20,062 nt of DNA from a virus. A program made the position numbers and the translations under genes. Numbering within the stretch: the first letter of the stretch is position 1; the number at the start of each line of letters is the position of its first letter. The notes under the pieces are model-generated. The model made no database searches. It was not told the DNA's origin and worked only from the letters and a program-made list of their open reading frames with translations. Of the stretch, positions 1-8,815 are shown piece after piece. Where the stretch lies: positions 1-20,062 of the IMG/VR virus record IMGVR_UViG_3300044712_000217, one strand, 5' to 3'.

Positions 1-1298
1 TTAATATCATTCGTAGTTTGAATTAACTGATTACCAAAGTTAGGACTTATCTTAGTTCCAGCTATGGCTGCTGACGCAGATACATCAGCATTCACTATAC
101 TACCAGTAAGATTTAACTTACTATAAGCAATCGCTGCCGAGGCATTAATGTCAGAGTTGACCAGCTCTCCCGTGAGAAGGAGAGATGATCTAGCAATATT
201 TGATAGGGTATTGCTTGATCCAGAAATAGTTTTATTAGTAAGAGTAGAAGTACCCGTCTCAGTTACAACCGTACCTGAAGTCGGGAATACAGCTGAACCG
301 GAAACGCCTGTCCCGCCTAGGTTTGTTGATAATGTTGCTGTTTCGGATAAATTACCTGAACCATCATTCAGGATAACCCGGTTAGGAGTCCCCGCAGCAA
401 TCTTAGATCTAGATATGGCAGCCGAAGCAGAGATATCTGAATTCAGGATGCTAGATGAGAGGTTAAGTTTAGAATAAGCAATATTAGCCCCAGAGGCAAT
501 ATCAGATCCCTGAATAGAATTAGAAAGGCTAAGTTTGGAGTAGGTGATTCCCGCACTGTTTTGGATATCAGAATTGGTAATGCTACCAGATAGGTTAAGT
601 TTGCTATATGCAATACCTGCTGAAGAGTTAATATCTCCATTCAAAATCCCATTAGATAGATCAAGCTTACTGTATACTATGCCTGCGGAAGGAGCAATAC
701 TTGAATTAGTTAATCCAGAAATTGTATTATTAGATCCGGATATAGTTTTATTAGTTAGTGTCTCTGTTCCCGCTAAGGTAGATAAAGTACCTGAAAGGGG
801 AAGAGTTACATTCGTAGGTCCGGTAGCTGTAAGGGCTACTGCGGATCCAGAGGAAAGAATAGACAAGTCTCCACCCAGGATTAAATCCCGGTCAGAGCCG
901 TCCAAGTCAAAAGTCAAAATCCGATCTGCAGCCGTGTCAACAGGGCCATTCAGATCGGACTGATATGCGAATTTAAGATTCTTATTCCCGCCCGTAGCCG
1001 AGTCAAGGATATTAAGGGAGGAGCCAGATAAGTTAAAGTTATCTGCAAAGATGTTTACATTGGATAAAGGATTACCTGATTCCCCGAGGTTAATGTCTCC
1101 GCCAAGGCCTGAGCCTCCAATATCTGCAGAGTTGGGAACAAGGTTAATATCAGCCCGAGACTTTATGTTTACGTCATCGTTCTGGGAAACTGAGAAAGTT
1201 GATCCGAGAAGATCAATTCTCTCCAAATTATATTTTGAGTTGGAAGTCAGGTTACTGTCAATACGTAACCGGAGGTACCTAGATAAGGTGGTAGCCAT
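1..1298 (-). CDS. Tail-fibre-like repeat protein (C-terminus beyond left edge)
   Basis: An open minus-strand frame runs from ATG at 1298 to the window edge without a stop, giving 432 codons. The N-terminal ~110 residues are Asn/Asp/Ser-rich. Around residue 185 comes the phrase ETLTNKTISGSNNTIS, which recurs near residue 350; TLTNKT-type phrases are common in phage tail fibres. From about residue 200 there are 22-residue repeats with the core NSDI..SA.IAYSKLNLS: four or five in tandem, then two more near the left edge. Low-complexity beta-rich repeats of this kind form fibre shafts. The missing C-terminus would carry the receptor-binding part. It is the last visible gene of the minus-strand structural block, 87 bp after its neighbour, with a weak purine-rich site (GACGAAAAGAAA) before the ATG. 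The fibre role is inferred from repeat style and position; another virion surface protein is possible. Confidence 0.75.
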   Translation of the reverse strand, partial: MATTLSRYLRLRIDSNLTSNSKYNLERIDLLGSTFSVSQNDDVNIKSRADINLVPNSADIGGSGLGGDINLGESGNPLSNVNIFADNFNLSGSSLNILDSATGGNKNLKFAYQSDLNGPVDTAADRILTFDLDGSDRDLILGGDLSILSSGSAVALTATGPTNVTLPLSGTLSTLAGTETLTNKTISGSNNTISGLTNSSIAPSAGIVYSKLDLSNGILNGDINSSAGIAYSKLNLSGSITNSDIQNSAGITYSKLSLSNSIQGSDIASGANIAYSKLNLSSSILNSDISASAAISRSKIAAGTPNRVILNDGSGNLSETATLSTNLGGTGVSGSAVFPTSGTVVTETGTSTLTNKTISGSSNTLSNIARSSLLLTGELVNSDINASAAIAYSKLNLTGSIVNADVSASAAIAGTKISPNFGNQLIQTTNDI

Positions 1299-1337
1299 TT
1301 TCTTTTCGTCCCATATATCAGAAGAGGGCCCTACACC

Positions 1338-1362
1338 CTTTAGGCCAGTCATTGACCTAAAG
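1338..1362 (-). other. Intergenic hairpin before the fibre gene
   Basis: CTTTAGG (1338-1344) and CCTAAAG (1356-1362) form a perfect 7-bp inverted repeat with an 11-nt loop in the short gap between the 178-residue gene and the fibre gene. No T-run follows on the minus strand, so it is not a standard intrinsic terminator. It may be an mRNA-stability or processing hairpin. Confidence 0.35.
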
Positions 1363-1385
1363 AGTAATCGGGAGATTAAAAGGTA

Positions 1386-1922
1386 TTAGATGCTCTTCAT
1401 GTACCGAACAAACCACTTGATCTTACCAGCAGTGATTGCTTCTGTACCAATAGTTACGCGAAGTTCTCTAGCTGCTGAAAGCTTAAGAGGAGTTGTATCG
1501 AATGTAGCTGCTGAAGCTGCTGCACCATCAGCAGTCAAACTTGCATCAACTGCACCATCCGTAGGTACGTTAAGTTGGATAGTTCCAGTAGAAGTTCCGC
1601 TTGTTGGAGCTGTTAGGACATCCCTAACTACTTCTACTAAAAGTGCGTTATCTGGAATAGTAACTCCTAGGTTAATATTTCCTACCGCGCCACCGTCTAC
1701 AGAGAAATCCCACTCGACTGTAGATACAGCCATAATAGAAGATCCGGCTGCAGCTAATGCATCCAAAGCTTCATCTTGAGTAGTAGGAGCTGTTTCCCAG
1801 TCACCAGGAACTGCTGGAGAGAAACTTTCTGCAACCTGAAGAACTTTTTGCTCTCTTTTGTTTAATTCTTTTGAAGGGTATTGACCGGCCTGTGCTAGCT
1901 GATCTGCTTTTGAAATTGCCAT
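1386..1922 (-). CDS. Probable virion structural protein
   Basis: The protein has 178 residues. A charged, Gln-rich N-terminal ~45 residues is followed by an Ala/Thr/Val-rich domain with alternating hydrophobic residues typical of beta-sandwich virion proteins, ending in a basic aromatic stretch (KIKWFVRYMKS). There is no signal peptide or membrane segment. It lies between the major capsid gene and the fibre-like gene, the usual place for a head-decoration, head-fibre or neck protein. A GAAAGTG site lies about 10 nt before the ATG. I do not recognise a named family; the structural role comes from composition and position. Confidence 0.6.
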   Translation of the reverse strand: MAISKADQLAQAGQYPSKELNKREQKVLQVAESFSPAVPGDWETAPTTQDEALDALAAAGSSIMAVSTVEWDFSVDGGAVGNINLGVTIPDNALLVEVVRDVLTAPTSGTSTGTIQLNVPTDGAVDASLTADGAAASAATFDTTPLKLSAARELRVTIGTEAITAGKIKWFVRYMKSI

Positions 1923-2001
1923 GTTATATTCACTTTCTTTTAGACTATATGTTAATAATTTACCTGGGGCATAGGACTAGTCGTGGATCTCAATCCCTAG
2001 G

Positions 2002-2036
2002 AAAAATGATCCTAATTTTTTAACAGGAGTAGGATC
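2002..2036 (-). terminator. Possible intrinsic terminator downstream of capsid gene
   Basis: Read on the minus strand, GATCCTA (2036-2030) pairs with TAGGATC (2014-2008) and is followed after one base by five T (2006-2002). The stem is 7 bp and only moderately GC-rich, with a 15-nt A-rich loop, so termination would be weak or partial. It lies about 120 nt beyond the capsid stop codon and before the next virion gene, where partial termination would keep capsid mRNA in excess over downstream genes. Confidence 0.45.
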
Positions 2037-2043
2037 AATCCTG

Positions 2044-2069
2044 TAATCCCCGCCAATTTATGGGGATTA
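2044..2069 (+). other. GC-rich hairpin in capsid 3' region
   Basis: TAATCCCC (2044-2051) and GGGGATTA (2062-2069) form an 8-bp stem with a 10-nt loop. TTTT follows on the plus strand (2070-2073), so it resembles a plus-strand terminator although no plus-strand gene leads into it. On the minus strand no T-run follows. Confidence 0.45.
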
Positions 2070-2118
2070 TTTTAAGTTTGTACTCAAACGATACTGGATC
2101 GCTGAGTACAGCTTAAAA
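2070..2118 (-). other. Long composite hairpin after the capsid gene
   Basis: Three nested inverted repeats share one axis: TTTTAAG/CTTAAAA (2070-2076 and 2112-2118), TGTACTCA/TGAGTACA (2079-2086 and 2103-2110), and CGAT/ATCG (2089-2092 and 2098-2101) around a 5-nt loop. That is 19 bp of stem with 1-2 nt bulges, starting about 38 nt past the capsid stop codon. No T-tract follows on the minus strand. It is a candidate 3'-end stabiliser or RNase processing site for the capsid mRNA. Confidence 0.5.
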
Positions 2119-2155
2119 GGCACTAGAATAGCTATCAAGGATAACTATAATCAGA

Positions 2156-3532
2156 TTAGGTCTGATTAGAGAAGTTACCGATAGAGATGATAGCTGCTGG
2201 ATGATTCGCGATAAGAACGCCGTTCATCTTGAGGAAAGAAACCATTGCATTCAAGTATCCGTTAGATCCTGGAACTAGGTGGAAAGAATTCATTCCTTCG
2301 CCCTTAACTGTCTTGAAGTCGGTTCCGTGGAATTCGAGAACTCGTTGCTTGTTTGATCCTTCTGGGAGCATCCAGATACGCTGAGGAGAAACGTACTCAG
2401 TAGTATAAGACTCTAGAGTATCTCCACCATGTTGGTAAGCGAAGTACCGAACACCGCGTGTCTTGTCTTCAACAGAGATGAATCTACGATCAGTCTCACG
2501 ACCGTTAATCAATGCATCTTCAGTTTCTGGAGCCATAGACATAAGTTTCCACTTATAAGCCTCTGGACCTACTGCCAACTTACCTTGAGAAAGAGCAGCT
2601 TGGATGTGACGTGTATCAATTTGGTCTCCGTTTGCATCCAAACGAGAACCTGCAGTTGCACCACTCATTGTGATTCCGTGAACTGTACGGCCATCGTTAG
2701 CGCCTAAAGATTCGATACCAGCCATAACGATAGAAGCTGTACCGTAGTCAGAGATAGAAGACAAGTTAAGTGCTGTATCAGCAGCTAGGAATTGTCCAAT
2801 TCTGTAGAATACGTCTGTACTTACGATTCCAGAAGAAGTAAGGTCAAGAACGTTTCCAGATGAATCGATTGGCTCAACAACTACTTGGTTAGCCAAACGG
2901 ATCTTATTCTTAACGCGGTAAGCGTAGAATGTACCTGAACCCAAAGTTGGGTTACGTGTAGAACCTGAAGCTTGCTTACAAACTAGGAGGTCACCGTATT
3001 CGAAGAAACCAACATGTCCACGAGCTGTAGAACTAGCAGACAAAGTTACTGTAACTTGCTCATTAACTGCATCGTCTGCAGCAGATGAAACTGTTCCAAC
3101 AACTCCAGTACCGTCACCGTGGAAGTCACGAGAAACGAGACGCTTAGCTGCCATAGACTTGTTCTGGATTTCCAAAGCAAGTGGAGCCATGTACTTAGGG
3201 CTCTGGCGAGCGCGGTCATACAAGTTATACTCAAGTTGAATTGTTACTGCAATTTCCTTGAACTTAGCAGTCTTCTCAGAAACTGTAGACTGTTGAGCTG
3301 CTGGGAATTGTGCGTTAGATTGACCAGGAGACATGTATTGAGCTGCCGCTGGGCCGTAAGAAGTTTGGATCATGAAACGGAGTTCACGAGCTGCTGCTTC
3401 GTCTGCCTTTTGACGCATTACATATTCGAAGTCACGATAATCAGAAGAAATCTGATTTCTTACTCCATCCGTGAATTGAATCTGGAGGAGGTTACCAAGT
3501 CTGAGTTGGTCGATGTTGCTGAAAGCTACCAT
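2156..3532 (-). CDS. Major capsid protein
   Basis: The protein has 458 residues and no signal peptide. The order terminase, portal, scaffold, this gene, then fibre-like protein is the standard head cassette of tailed phages, in which the gene after the scaffold is the coat protein of HK97 fold. Size and Ala/Gln/Asn-rich composition fit. An N-terminal region rich in Asp/Arg/Glu (residues ~20-50) precedes a mixed alpha/beta body. It has its own leader of about 185 bp containing an ATTCGG/CCGAAT hairpin, and an AAGGAA site about 12 nt before the ATG. Codon use is regular, as expected for a highly expressed gene. No cleavage site or head protease is evident nearby. Confidence 0.85.
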   Translation of the reverse strand: MVAFSNIDQLRLGNLLQIQFTDGVRNQISSDYRDFEYVMRQKADEAAARELRFMIQTSYGPAAAQYMSPGQSNAQFPAAQQSTVSEKTAKFKEIAVTIQLEYNLYDRARQSPKYMAPLALEIQNKSMAAKRLVSRDFHGDGTGVVGTVSSAADDAVNEQVTVTLSASSTARGHVGFFEYGDLLVCKQASGSTRNPTLGSGTFYAYRVKNKIRLANQVVVEPIDSSGNVLDLTSSGIVSTDVFYRIGQFLAADTALNLSSISDYGTASIVMAGIESLGANDGRTVHGITMSGATAGSRLDANGDQIDTRHIQAALSQGKLAVGPEAYKWKLMSMAPETEDALINGRETDRRFISVEDKTRGVRYFAYQHGGDTLESYTTEYVSPQRIWMLPEGSNKQRVLEFHGTDFKTVKGEGMNSFHLVPGSNGYLNAMVSFLKMNGVLIANHPAAIISIGNFSNQT

Positions 3533-3575
3533 AGTATTTAACTATTCCTTAATTTTACACCCTGTTCACTACTTA

Positions 3576-3592
3576 ATTCGGGGTAACCGAAT
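3576..3592 (-). other. Short hairpin in capsid leader
   Basis: ATTCGG (3576-3581) and CCGAAT (3587-3592) form a 6-bp stem with a 5-nt loop, about 45 nt upstream of the capsid start codon and outside the ribosome binding site. It may be a 5' stability element of the capsid mRNA. Confidence 0.35.
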
Positions 3593-3649
3593 GTCTGCTA
3601 CTAAGCCTTGTGTTTTAATTTATAAGCCCATCCTAGGCCTATTTTTGTT

Positions 3650-3684
3650 AGTATGTTGAAACCATTTCCACATACTGGTTTTTT
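3650..3684 (+). terminator. Strong hairpin with T-run between scaffold and capsid genes
   Basis: AGTATGT (3650-3656) pairs with ACATACT (3670-3676), and inside it GAAA (3658-3661) pairs with TTTC (3665-3668) around a 3-nt loop, separated by one mismatch: 11 bp in all. On the plus strand it is followed by GG and six T, then G and four T, a terminator signature facing against the genes. On the minus strand the same T-tract becomes an A-tract before the stem and no U-run follows, so sense transcripts from scaffold to capsid should pass. It may stop antisense transcription or act as a processing hairpin. Confidence 0.45.
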
Positions 3685-3717
3685 GTTTTACTTTAAGTAT
3701 TCAATACTACACGAATA

Positions 3718-4839
3718 TTAGAAATACTTTTTATATTCATCCCAGTTCGTTAAGATACTCATCATATCTCCCTTGCGTAACAACTTCTTAGCGTCATCAG
3801 CTTGAGAGTTAGTCTTGTATCCACTCATGGTCTTCTTCTGGACATTCTCTGCAGTTGCTTGCTTTTTCTTCTGGATAATCTTTTCAGTCTGCTTCTCTGC
3901 TACATTGTCGATTAGTTTACGTACTGCCATTGCGGCCTTACGGAATTCTTGTTCAACAACAGCGGTCGGAATCTCCTGATCGTCTGGAAAAGCTTCGAAT
4001 GCTTTCTGTGCTTTAGTCCACACGAGATCGTCCAAGGTTGCTTCCTTCTCTGGGTCCCCAAGTGTTCCCTCAAATCGGTACTTATCAAATACGCGATCAA
4101 CAAAACCTTGAGTACTTCTGATTTCAGCTTGTTCCATGCGAGCAAGGGTTTTTTCCTCTGTCTCTTTAAGTTTAGCTTCAATCTCTTGAGCCCGAGCTTC
4201 TGCAGCCTTCTTAGCCTCTTCAAGTTCCATTGCTCTACGTTCCGCTGGAGTAGCATCCTCGAAAGCTTGTCTCCTAGCAATTTCTGCTTGGATAAGTTTC
4301 TCGAATCCATCCTTACCTTCAACCGTTTCGATTAGAGCTTTTAATCCGCCCTTCTCGTATGCTTGGTTCAAAGTGTCGAAATGTTGAGCTTTTTCTTTTG
4401 TAGGCTTAAGCTCTTTAGCGAGTTGATCTCTTTCAACTTGCCATTTCCTAGCACCTGCGGCGAGTTCATAAGCTTTCTTGGTCTTCTCTTTATCAGAGAA
4501 ATCGATAGCAACTTTGCGTCGAACACCTTGATGGTCTGTAACAAATATCTCTTCGATATCTTTAGAACCTTGCTTACCTGGATCTTGTTTTCGAACGTCC
4601 CCACTCGAATTAGATCCTTTAACCTTTGTGGCTTCCGCTTCTTGGTCTGGATCTCGGATTGTGTCAATCGGATCTGTTAAATCCGCTTCCGGCTCCTGCC
4701 CTTGATTAGAATAACCGTCCTCTGTTGCCAGACTGGATGGGTCCATTCCCGCTTTTTCTGCTACGCCGCTTAAGTCTTCGCCCTTACTCATCGCGTCTAC
4801 AGCAGCTTGTGCCACTGGACTTAGTCCTGATACGTTCAT
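3718..4839 (-). CDS. Head scaffolding protein
   Basis: The protein has 373 residues and is strongly charged. Residues ~1-95 are acidic, Gly/Ser/Asp/Pro-rich and probably disordered. Residues ~105-245 are Lys/Glu/Ala-rich with heptad-like spacing, predicting long helices or coiled coil. The C-terminus is basic (KKLLRKGD, then KKYF), as in scaffolds that dock on the inner coat surface. It lies between portal and major capsid protein, the normal scaffold position. A near-consensus promoter lies upstream and AGAAAGG precedes the ATG. Assignment rests on composition plus synteny, since scaffold sequences diverge quickly; I see no internal protease domain. Confidence 0.8.
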   Translation of the reverse strand: MNVSGLSPVAQAAVDAMSKGEDLSGVAEKAGMDPSSLATEDGYSNQGQEPEADLTDPIDTIRDPDQEAEATKVKGSNSSGDVRKQDPGKQGSKDIEEIFVTDHQGVRRKVAIDFSDKEKTKKAYELAAGARKWQVERDQLAKELKPTKEKAQHFDTLNQAYEKGGLKALIETVEGKDGFEKLIQAEIARRQAFEDATPAERRAMELEEAKKAAEARAQEIEAKLKETEEKTLARMEQAEIRSTQGFVDRVFDKYRFEGTLGDPEKEATLDDLVWTKAQKAFEAFPDDQEIPTAVVEQEFRKAAMAVRKLIDNVAEKQTEKIIQKKKQATAENVQKKTMSGYKTNSQADDAKKLLRKGDMMSILTNWDEYKKYF

Positions 4840-4963
4840 ATGATGAACTACCTTTCTTTTACCGTCCTTTTATTTTAATAAAGGATAGGTATTTATTCCT
4901 GGCTCTGGTAGGAAGCCCGACTATGGGTATTCCACCTATGCCTATGGATGTTTATATATGTTG

Positions 4964-4992
4964 AATATACTCAATATGTTACAGGAAGTCAA
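4964..4992 (-). promoter_or_regulatory. Sigma70-type promoter for scaffold and capsid genes
   Basis: On the minus strand a -35 box TTGACT (4992-4987) is separated by exactly 17 bp from a -10 box TATATT (4969-4964), each one mismatch from consensus. Transcription would start near 4957, leaving a leader of about 118 nt before the scaffold ATG. The leader contains a stem-loop (TCCTTT/AAAGGA, about 4865-4885). It gives scaffold and capsid genes a dose separate from terminase and portal read-through. Confidence 0.75.
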
Positions 4993-5023
4993 GCACTATT
5001 TTTTTATAAAGGCTGAATTCTTA

Positions 5024-7018
5024 TTAAATAGTTTGGGGTCCTGTACCCTCTTGTAATGTCTGATCTTTTTGCGCTTCTTCTACTGGATTAGGTTCTCCGG
5101 GAGGGGTTGGTCCCGGAACTTGGCCTGTAGGGGTAGGTCCCGGTTCCTGTCCTGGAGGGGGAATCTGCCCTGGCTGCTGCCCAGTTTTCTCTGCCGCTGC
5201 TGCATTCACTCTTAACTGGATGTGCTGAAGGATAAGGTCCTGCTTCTCTTTAGGGAGGTTCTGGAACTCTTTAGTCATTCGGTAAGTTAAAGCTGCCGCA
5301 AGCATATTCTCATGATCCTCGAAAGGCTGAGGCTCAATAAGGATGTTAAAGGCAATCATACGCTCAATAATTTCTCTTTGGCGATCTTCAGCTAACTGCT
5401 GAATATCCATGATACCTTCCATATCCGCAAGTTTGAACATCTTAAGGATATACCTAGGAGGAAGTCCAGCCTTCTCAATAAAGGGAGCCATCTGCATAAT
5501 CTCTTGCTTCCTAGTTAAAGGATCAAGGGAGAAGCTTTGTCCGTACTCAGCTACAATGTCGTAGCCCCCATCGACATCTGCACCTTTAATATCGATACTC
5601 GATAACGCCCTTTCCTTACCAATAACTTGAATAGTTCTTTTAGTAGTCCAGTGACGAATAACTAGCTTGATGAATGTCCTGTAAAGCTGTTCTACAAACA
5701 TTGTGTATTTATTGAATAAGCGGTGACGAATCATGTTACCTTGGTTAGTAGCAAACTGCATACTGTTACCCGAGGTTTCTCTTTGTACCTGGCCCATCAT
5801 AGCGTCGTTAACACCCCAGATATCATCAATGCCTACACGCATCTGTGCGCGGAGTTCAGACATAGCTGGCATAGTTTGAGGAGGAGACATGTGAAATGCA
5901 CCAGAGTTTCCAGTTACTTTAATAATATCCCAAGGAGTGTTAGTGATAGAGCCGTCTGCAATTTCTGCTCCTTCAGGAAGAATAAGTCTAGCTACACCGT
6001 GAGCTTGAATGTTATCTAGCATCACAGTATCCAAACGATTAAGAGTATCCTGGACTGGAGCTACGTAATCAATTGCTGATTTACCCCAAACTTTTCCTGG
6101 AACGTCTACATCTGTGAAAGGGATTAAAGGAAGTTCTGCTAGTTCGAAGTTACCCTTAGTCTTGAATCTATGGGGGTTCGGTTTAACCTCTTCAATAGGA
6201 GTACCATCAGGGAGACATACAGCGTAGCGCCCTAGATAACCGTTAAGTGGTAAGCCTTTTTCCCAGTATTCAAAAAATTCTACAACTTCTTCTTGAGGGG
6301 CAGTGTTATCTAAAGCTGATCCATCGGAAGGAGTGTCTCCAGAACTCTTACGGAACTTTTGAAGCATATCTAATTTATCTGGATACTTAAACTTCGCCTC
6401 CTCTAAAGGAATAGAGAATTTAATCCAGCAGTATCTTACATCTTCCCAGTGGTTCGCATCTGGATCCAACCAAACATCCCAGTTAGAGACGACGGAGAAG
6501 GAAATATCACCTTCCGTAACGATATCCCCATTCTCATCCTCCTCCAAAGGCTCACCAAGTTCACTGTCCCAGATAAGTTTAAGAAAGCCCGTACCGTAAA
6601 GTAGGGTATTAAGACCTGTTAGGTCAGTGTACTCTTGAATTTTATACTTACGAAGTGCATACCTGCAAAGCTTATCTGCAGTTTCCGCTTTATATTTGTC
6701 CTCTACATCTGAAGTAGCTGGACGCATAAGGACAGATGGGGGGTTACTAGATAGTTGAGCGTGAATGAATCTAAGGTTCTTGAATGCGTAAGCAACTCCA
6801 ATGTCTGCCGAACTATTATCTACTGAATCGAATTGGTTCCGTGTACCATCCAGGGGGTTAGAGCCAATGTTAGTTACAAAGTTACTAGTCCTGTAAGCTG
6901 TATTCTCAGCCATTTGCCAGTTTTGCTCAAGATATCTACGCTGTCTTTTAGCATAGTCTAAACGCTTGAATAATTCTTTTTTAGCTTGGGCTGCATCCCA
7001 TATAATTACTCGTGCCAT
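5024..7018 (-). CDS. Portal protein
   Basis: The protein has 664 residues. Portals form the dodecameric ring at the unique head vertex through which DNA is packaged and to which the tail attaches. The N-terminal ~100 residues are rich in Arg/Gln/Asn and aromatic residues; residues ~150-230 hold the wing-like beta region with GTGFLKLIWD and a DVWLDPDA phrase typical of podovirus-type portals. The C-terminal ~60 residues are a Pro/Gly/Gln-rich tail with repeats such as PGPTP, probably disordered. It follows terminase large subunit and one small gene and precedes the scaffold. AAAGGA lies about 12 nt before the ATG, inside the end of the upstream gene. Size is within the range of P22-type and related portals. 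Confidence 0.88.
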   Translation of the reverse strand: MARVIIWDAAQAKKELFKRLDYAKRQRRYLEQNWQMAENTAYRTSNFVTNIGSNPLDGTRNQFDSVDNSSADIGVAYAFKNLRFIHAQLSSNPPSVLMRPATSDVEDKYKAETADKLCRYALRKYKIQEYTDLTGLNTLLYGTGFLKLIWDSELGEPLEEDENGDIVTEGDISFSVVSNWDVWLDPDANHWEDVRYCWIKFSIPLEEAKFKYPDKLDMLQKFRKSSGDTPSDGSALDNTAPQEEVVEFFEYWEKGLPLNGYLGRYAVCLPDGTPIEEVKPNPHRFKTKGNFELAELPLIPFTDVDVPGKVWGKSAIDYVAPVQDTLNRLDTVMLDNIQAHGVARLILPEGAEIADGSITNTPWDIIKVTGNSGAFHMSPPQTMPAMSELRAQMRVGIDDIWGVNDAMMGQVQRETSGNSMQFATNQGNMIRHRLFNKYTMFVEQLYRTFIKLVIRHWTTKRTIQVIGKERALSSIDIKGADVDGGYDIVAEYGQSFSLDPLTRKQEIMQMAPFIEKAGLPPRYILKMFKLADMEGIMDIQQLAEDRQREIIERMIAFNILIEPQPFEDHENMLAAALTYRMTKEFQNLPKEKQDLILQHIQLRVNAAAAEKTGQQPGQIPPPGQEPGPTPTGQVPGPTPPGEPNPVEEAQKDQTLQEGTGPQTI

Positions 7019-7024
7019 TTTATA

Positions 7025-7327
7025 TTATTCCTTTCGACCGTCGTTTTTATAAGAAGATGAGGTCTGATTTGCTAAAAATGTCTCAATATCCCTACTAAGC
7101 TCTTGACTAGCCTTTGTGGGGCTAGGTAGTTTGTCTAATAAAGACTTTATCTGGTTTAACTTTTTAAGGCAATAGGATTCTTTTCCTTGTCGGAACATGA
7201 TCATATGATCCTCGGCCTGCTCCCTTAAATCGGAAAGGGTAAGCTTGGGTCTGTAGTTATCCCGAGTAGGGACAGACTCTGTCTTTTTAATAATAATCTT
7301 AAGAGTTCCAGGCTTTATCTTATCCAT
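7025..7327 (-). CDS. Small protein between terminase and portal
   Basis: The protein has 100 residues, is basic and mainly predicted helical, with no membrane segment. The N-terminus is Lys-rich, and the middle (residues ~30-75) is charged with several Leu, suggesting two helices. Its AGGAAG ribosome site lies in the last codons of the terminase gene, and its stop codon is 6 bp before the portal start, so translation of the three genes is probably coupled. I recognise no family. Position suggests an accessory to packaging or head-completion, but the sequence does not prove it. Confidence 0.7.
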   Translation of the reverse strand: MDKIKPGTLKIIIKKTESVPTRDNYRPKLTLSDLREQAEDHMIMFRQGKESYCLKKLNQIKSLLDKLPSPTKASQELSRDIETFLANQTSSSYKNDGRKE

Positions 7328-7331
7328 TTTG

Positions 7332-8813
7332 TTATCTTCCTGTTAAAAGGTAGCCACGCCGGGCCCCACGTTTAACTCTAACTATACCATTCTTCTGAAT
7401 TGACATACCATTCTTCTGCATCTTCTCTTTCGCCCTACGCTTATCATCTGCCTCTACTAAGTAAGCATAAAAGTTTCTGTGACTTTGTTGCTTCTCGAAC
7501 TTAGGGAATAGGTCTACTGCGTATTGAGCTGAATCAATTAGGTGGAAGGAGGAGGAATTAACTATCTTATCCCCCTGGAATCCTTCAGCCCACCTACAAG
7601 TTGTAATCTCCTGGATAAAGTCTTCATTCCAGGCTGGGATATTGATTCGACTACCCATAGCTTGTTGCAAACCTTTAATAAGTTCGCCTTTTCTATGGGC
7701 CTTGTTATGTATTGTTATGTAGACAAACCCCATCTTGCTGGCCGTCTCTGTATAGAAGGGGGCCACATCGGAAACCCGCCTACAAATGTTATAGCCTTTC
7801 ACAAGGTTTTCGCAAGTAGTAACAATTTCCGTAGGTACATACACGTTTGTAATGTACTTGGATAGGATTAGGTGCCAGACTCCCGACTCTGGGTCCTCTC
7901 CCCACAAAGTTAAACCTAGTTTAGATTTAAGAGCAGGGTCTACTGACAGTAAGTGTCTCCACCCCTTGTGATAATGCTCGGGTAAAGGTCGGGACATCTT
8001 ATCGTAATCCCACGCATAGACCATTTCCTCACCAACCAGCCAGTCTCCCTCCAAAGAGTTTTGGCGCTGGGTATCGGAAAGGCCTGCGAACGAGGCGATA
8101 ATTTTCTTTTTATCTTCCTCATCATATATTGGGTTAAGGAGTGTATGAAGCTTGTACACTTTCCCGTAGGGCTCGTGAGTAGCGTCAACCATTCTCTTAA
8201 TTTTATCGTTAATAACTTTAGGGGTAAAGGTTGCTACGAAGTGACCCCTAGTATCCAGGATACGTTTATGCAATTCTTCTACTAATTCAGCGGTCCCGGG
8301 CATCTCGTCCAACCATACGTAGTGTGCTCCGTAAGATTGAGCATTCTTTCTAGCTTCATTCGGGTTATTATGCGAGATAAAGACTATTTTATTTCCGTTA
8401 GGTAGATACTCTACCGATTGGAGAACAATACCTGCAAAATTCTCTTTATAGGTACCTGGCTCTAGGTAAGCCTTAACCTTTTCCCACATAGTGTGGCGAA
8501 TCTGCTGAGTAGTTTGACCTAGGGCCAGGATGAGTAACTTTTGTTCTCCCCAATAGGTAGGTCTTTTCCACTTTGGGTGAGTTTCAGTTAGGATCCAAGC
8601 AACTTCTCTAGCTGCAGTTTGGGTTTTTCCAGATCTGTTACCACCCCTTAGGTAGCGAAACGTATGCCTATCCAAGTCATCAAAGAATTGCTGCTGAGTA
8701 GCATTAGGCCGAGAGCCTGGCCTGTTAGGGTCAAAGTCCTCAGTCTTCTCAATACGCTTAAGCCGGGCAACCGCTGCGGCTATAAGCTTATCATTTTCTG
8801 TGGGAGTACTCAT
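7332..8813 (-). CDS. terL: Terminase large subunit (packaging ATPase/nuclease)
   Basis: The protein has 493 residues. It translocates phage DNA into the prohead through the portal and cuts it to length. Walker A is GGNRSGKT at residues 57-64; Walker B is VWLDE at 166-170, with the catalytic Glu last; ATFTP at 194-198 fits the coupling motif. The C-terminal RNase H-like nuclease has candidate metal-binding acids Asp292 (SVDPA), Asp349 (VSDVA) and Asp427 (LIDSAQ). Both domains appear complete and the length is usual. There is no obvious Shine-Dalgarno site; a 9-bp inverted repeat ends 2 nt before the ATG (see hairpin entry). The gene lies one gene away from the terminase small subunit candidate. 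Confidence 0.92.
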   Translation of the reverse strand: MSTPTENDKLIAAAVARLKRIEKTEDFDPNRPGSRPNATQQQFFDDLDRHTFRYLRGGNRSGKTQTAAREVAWILTETHPKWKRPTYWGEQKLLILALGQTTQQIRHTMWEKVKAYLEPGTYKENFAGIVLQSVEYLPNGNKIVFISHNNPNEARKNAQSYGAHYVWLDEMPGTAELVEELHKRILDTRGHFVATFTPKVINDKIKRMVDATHEPYGKVYKLHTLLNPIYDEEDKKKIIASFAGLSDTQRQNSLEGDWLVGEEMVYAWDYDKMSRPLPEHYHKGWRHLLSVDPALKSKLGLTLWGEDPESGVWHLILSKYITNVYVPTEIVTTCENLVKGYNICRRVSDVAPFYTETASKMGFVYITIHNKAHRKGELIKGLQQAMGSRINIPAWNEDFIQEITTCRWAEGFQGDKIVNSSSFHLIDSAQYAVDLFPKFEKQQSHRNFYAYLVEADDKRRAKEKMQKNGMSIQKNGIVRVKRGARRGYLLTGR

Positions 8814-8815
8814 TC

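Noticed and set aside
148-1389. Plus-strand open frames over the fibre gene
   Set aside because: Shadow frames of the minus-strand fibre gene with Pro/Glu/Val-rich products and no ribosome sites.
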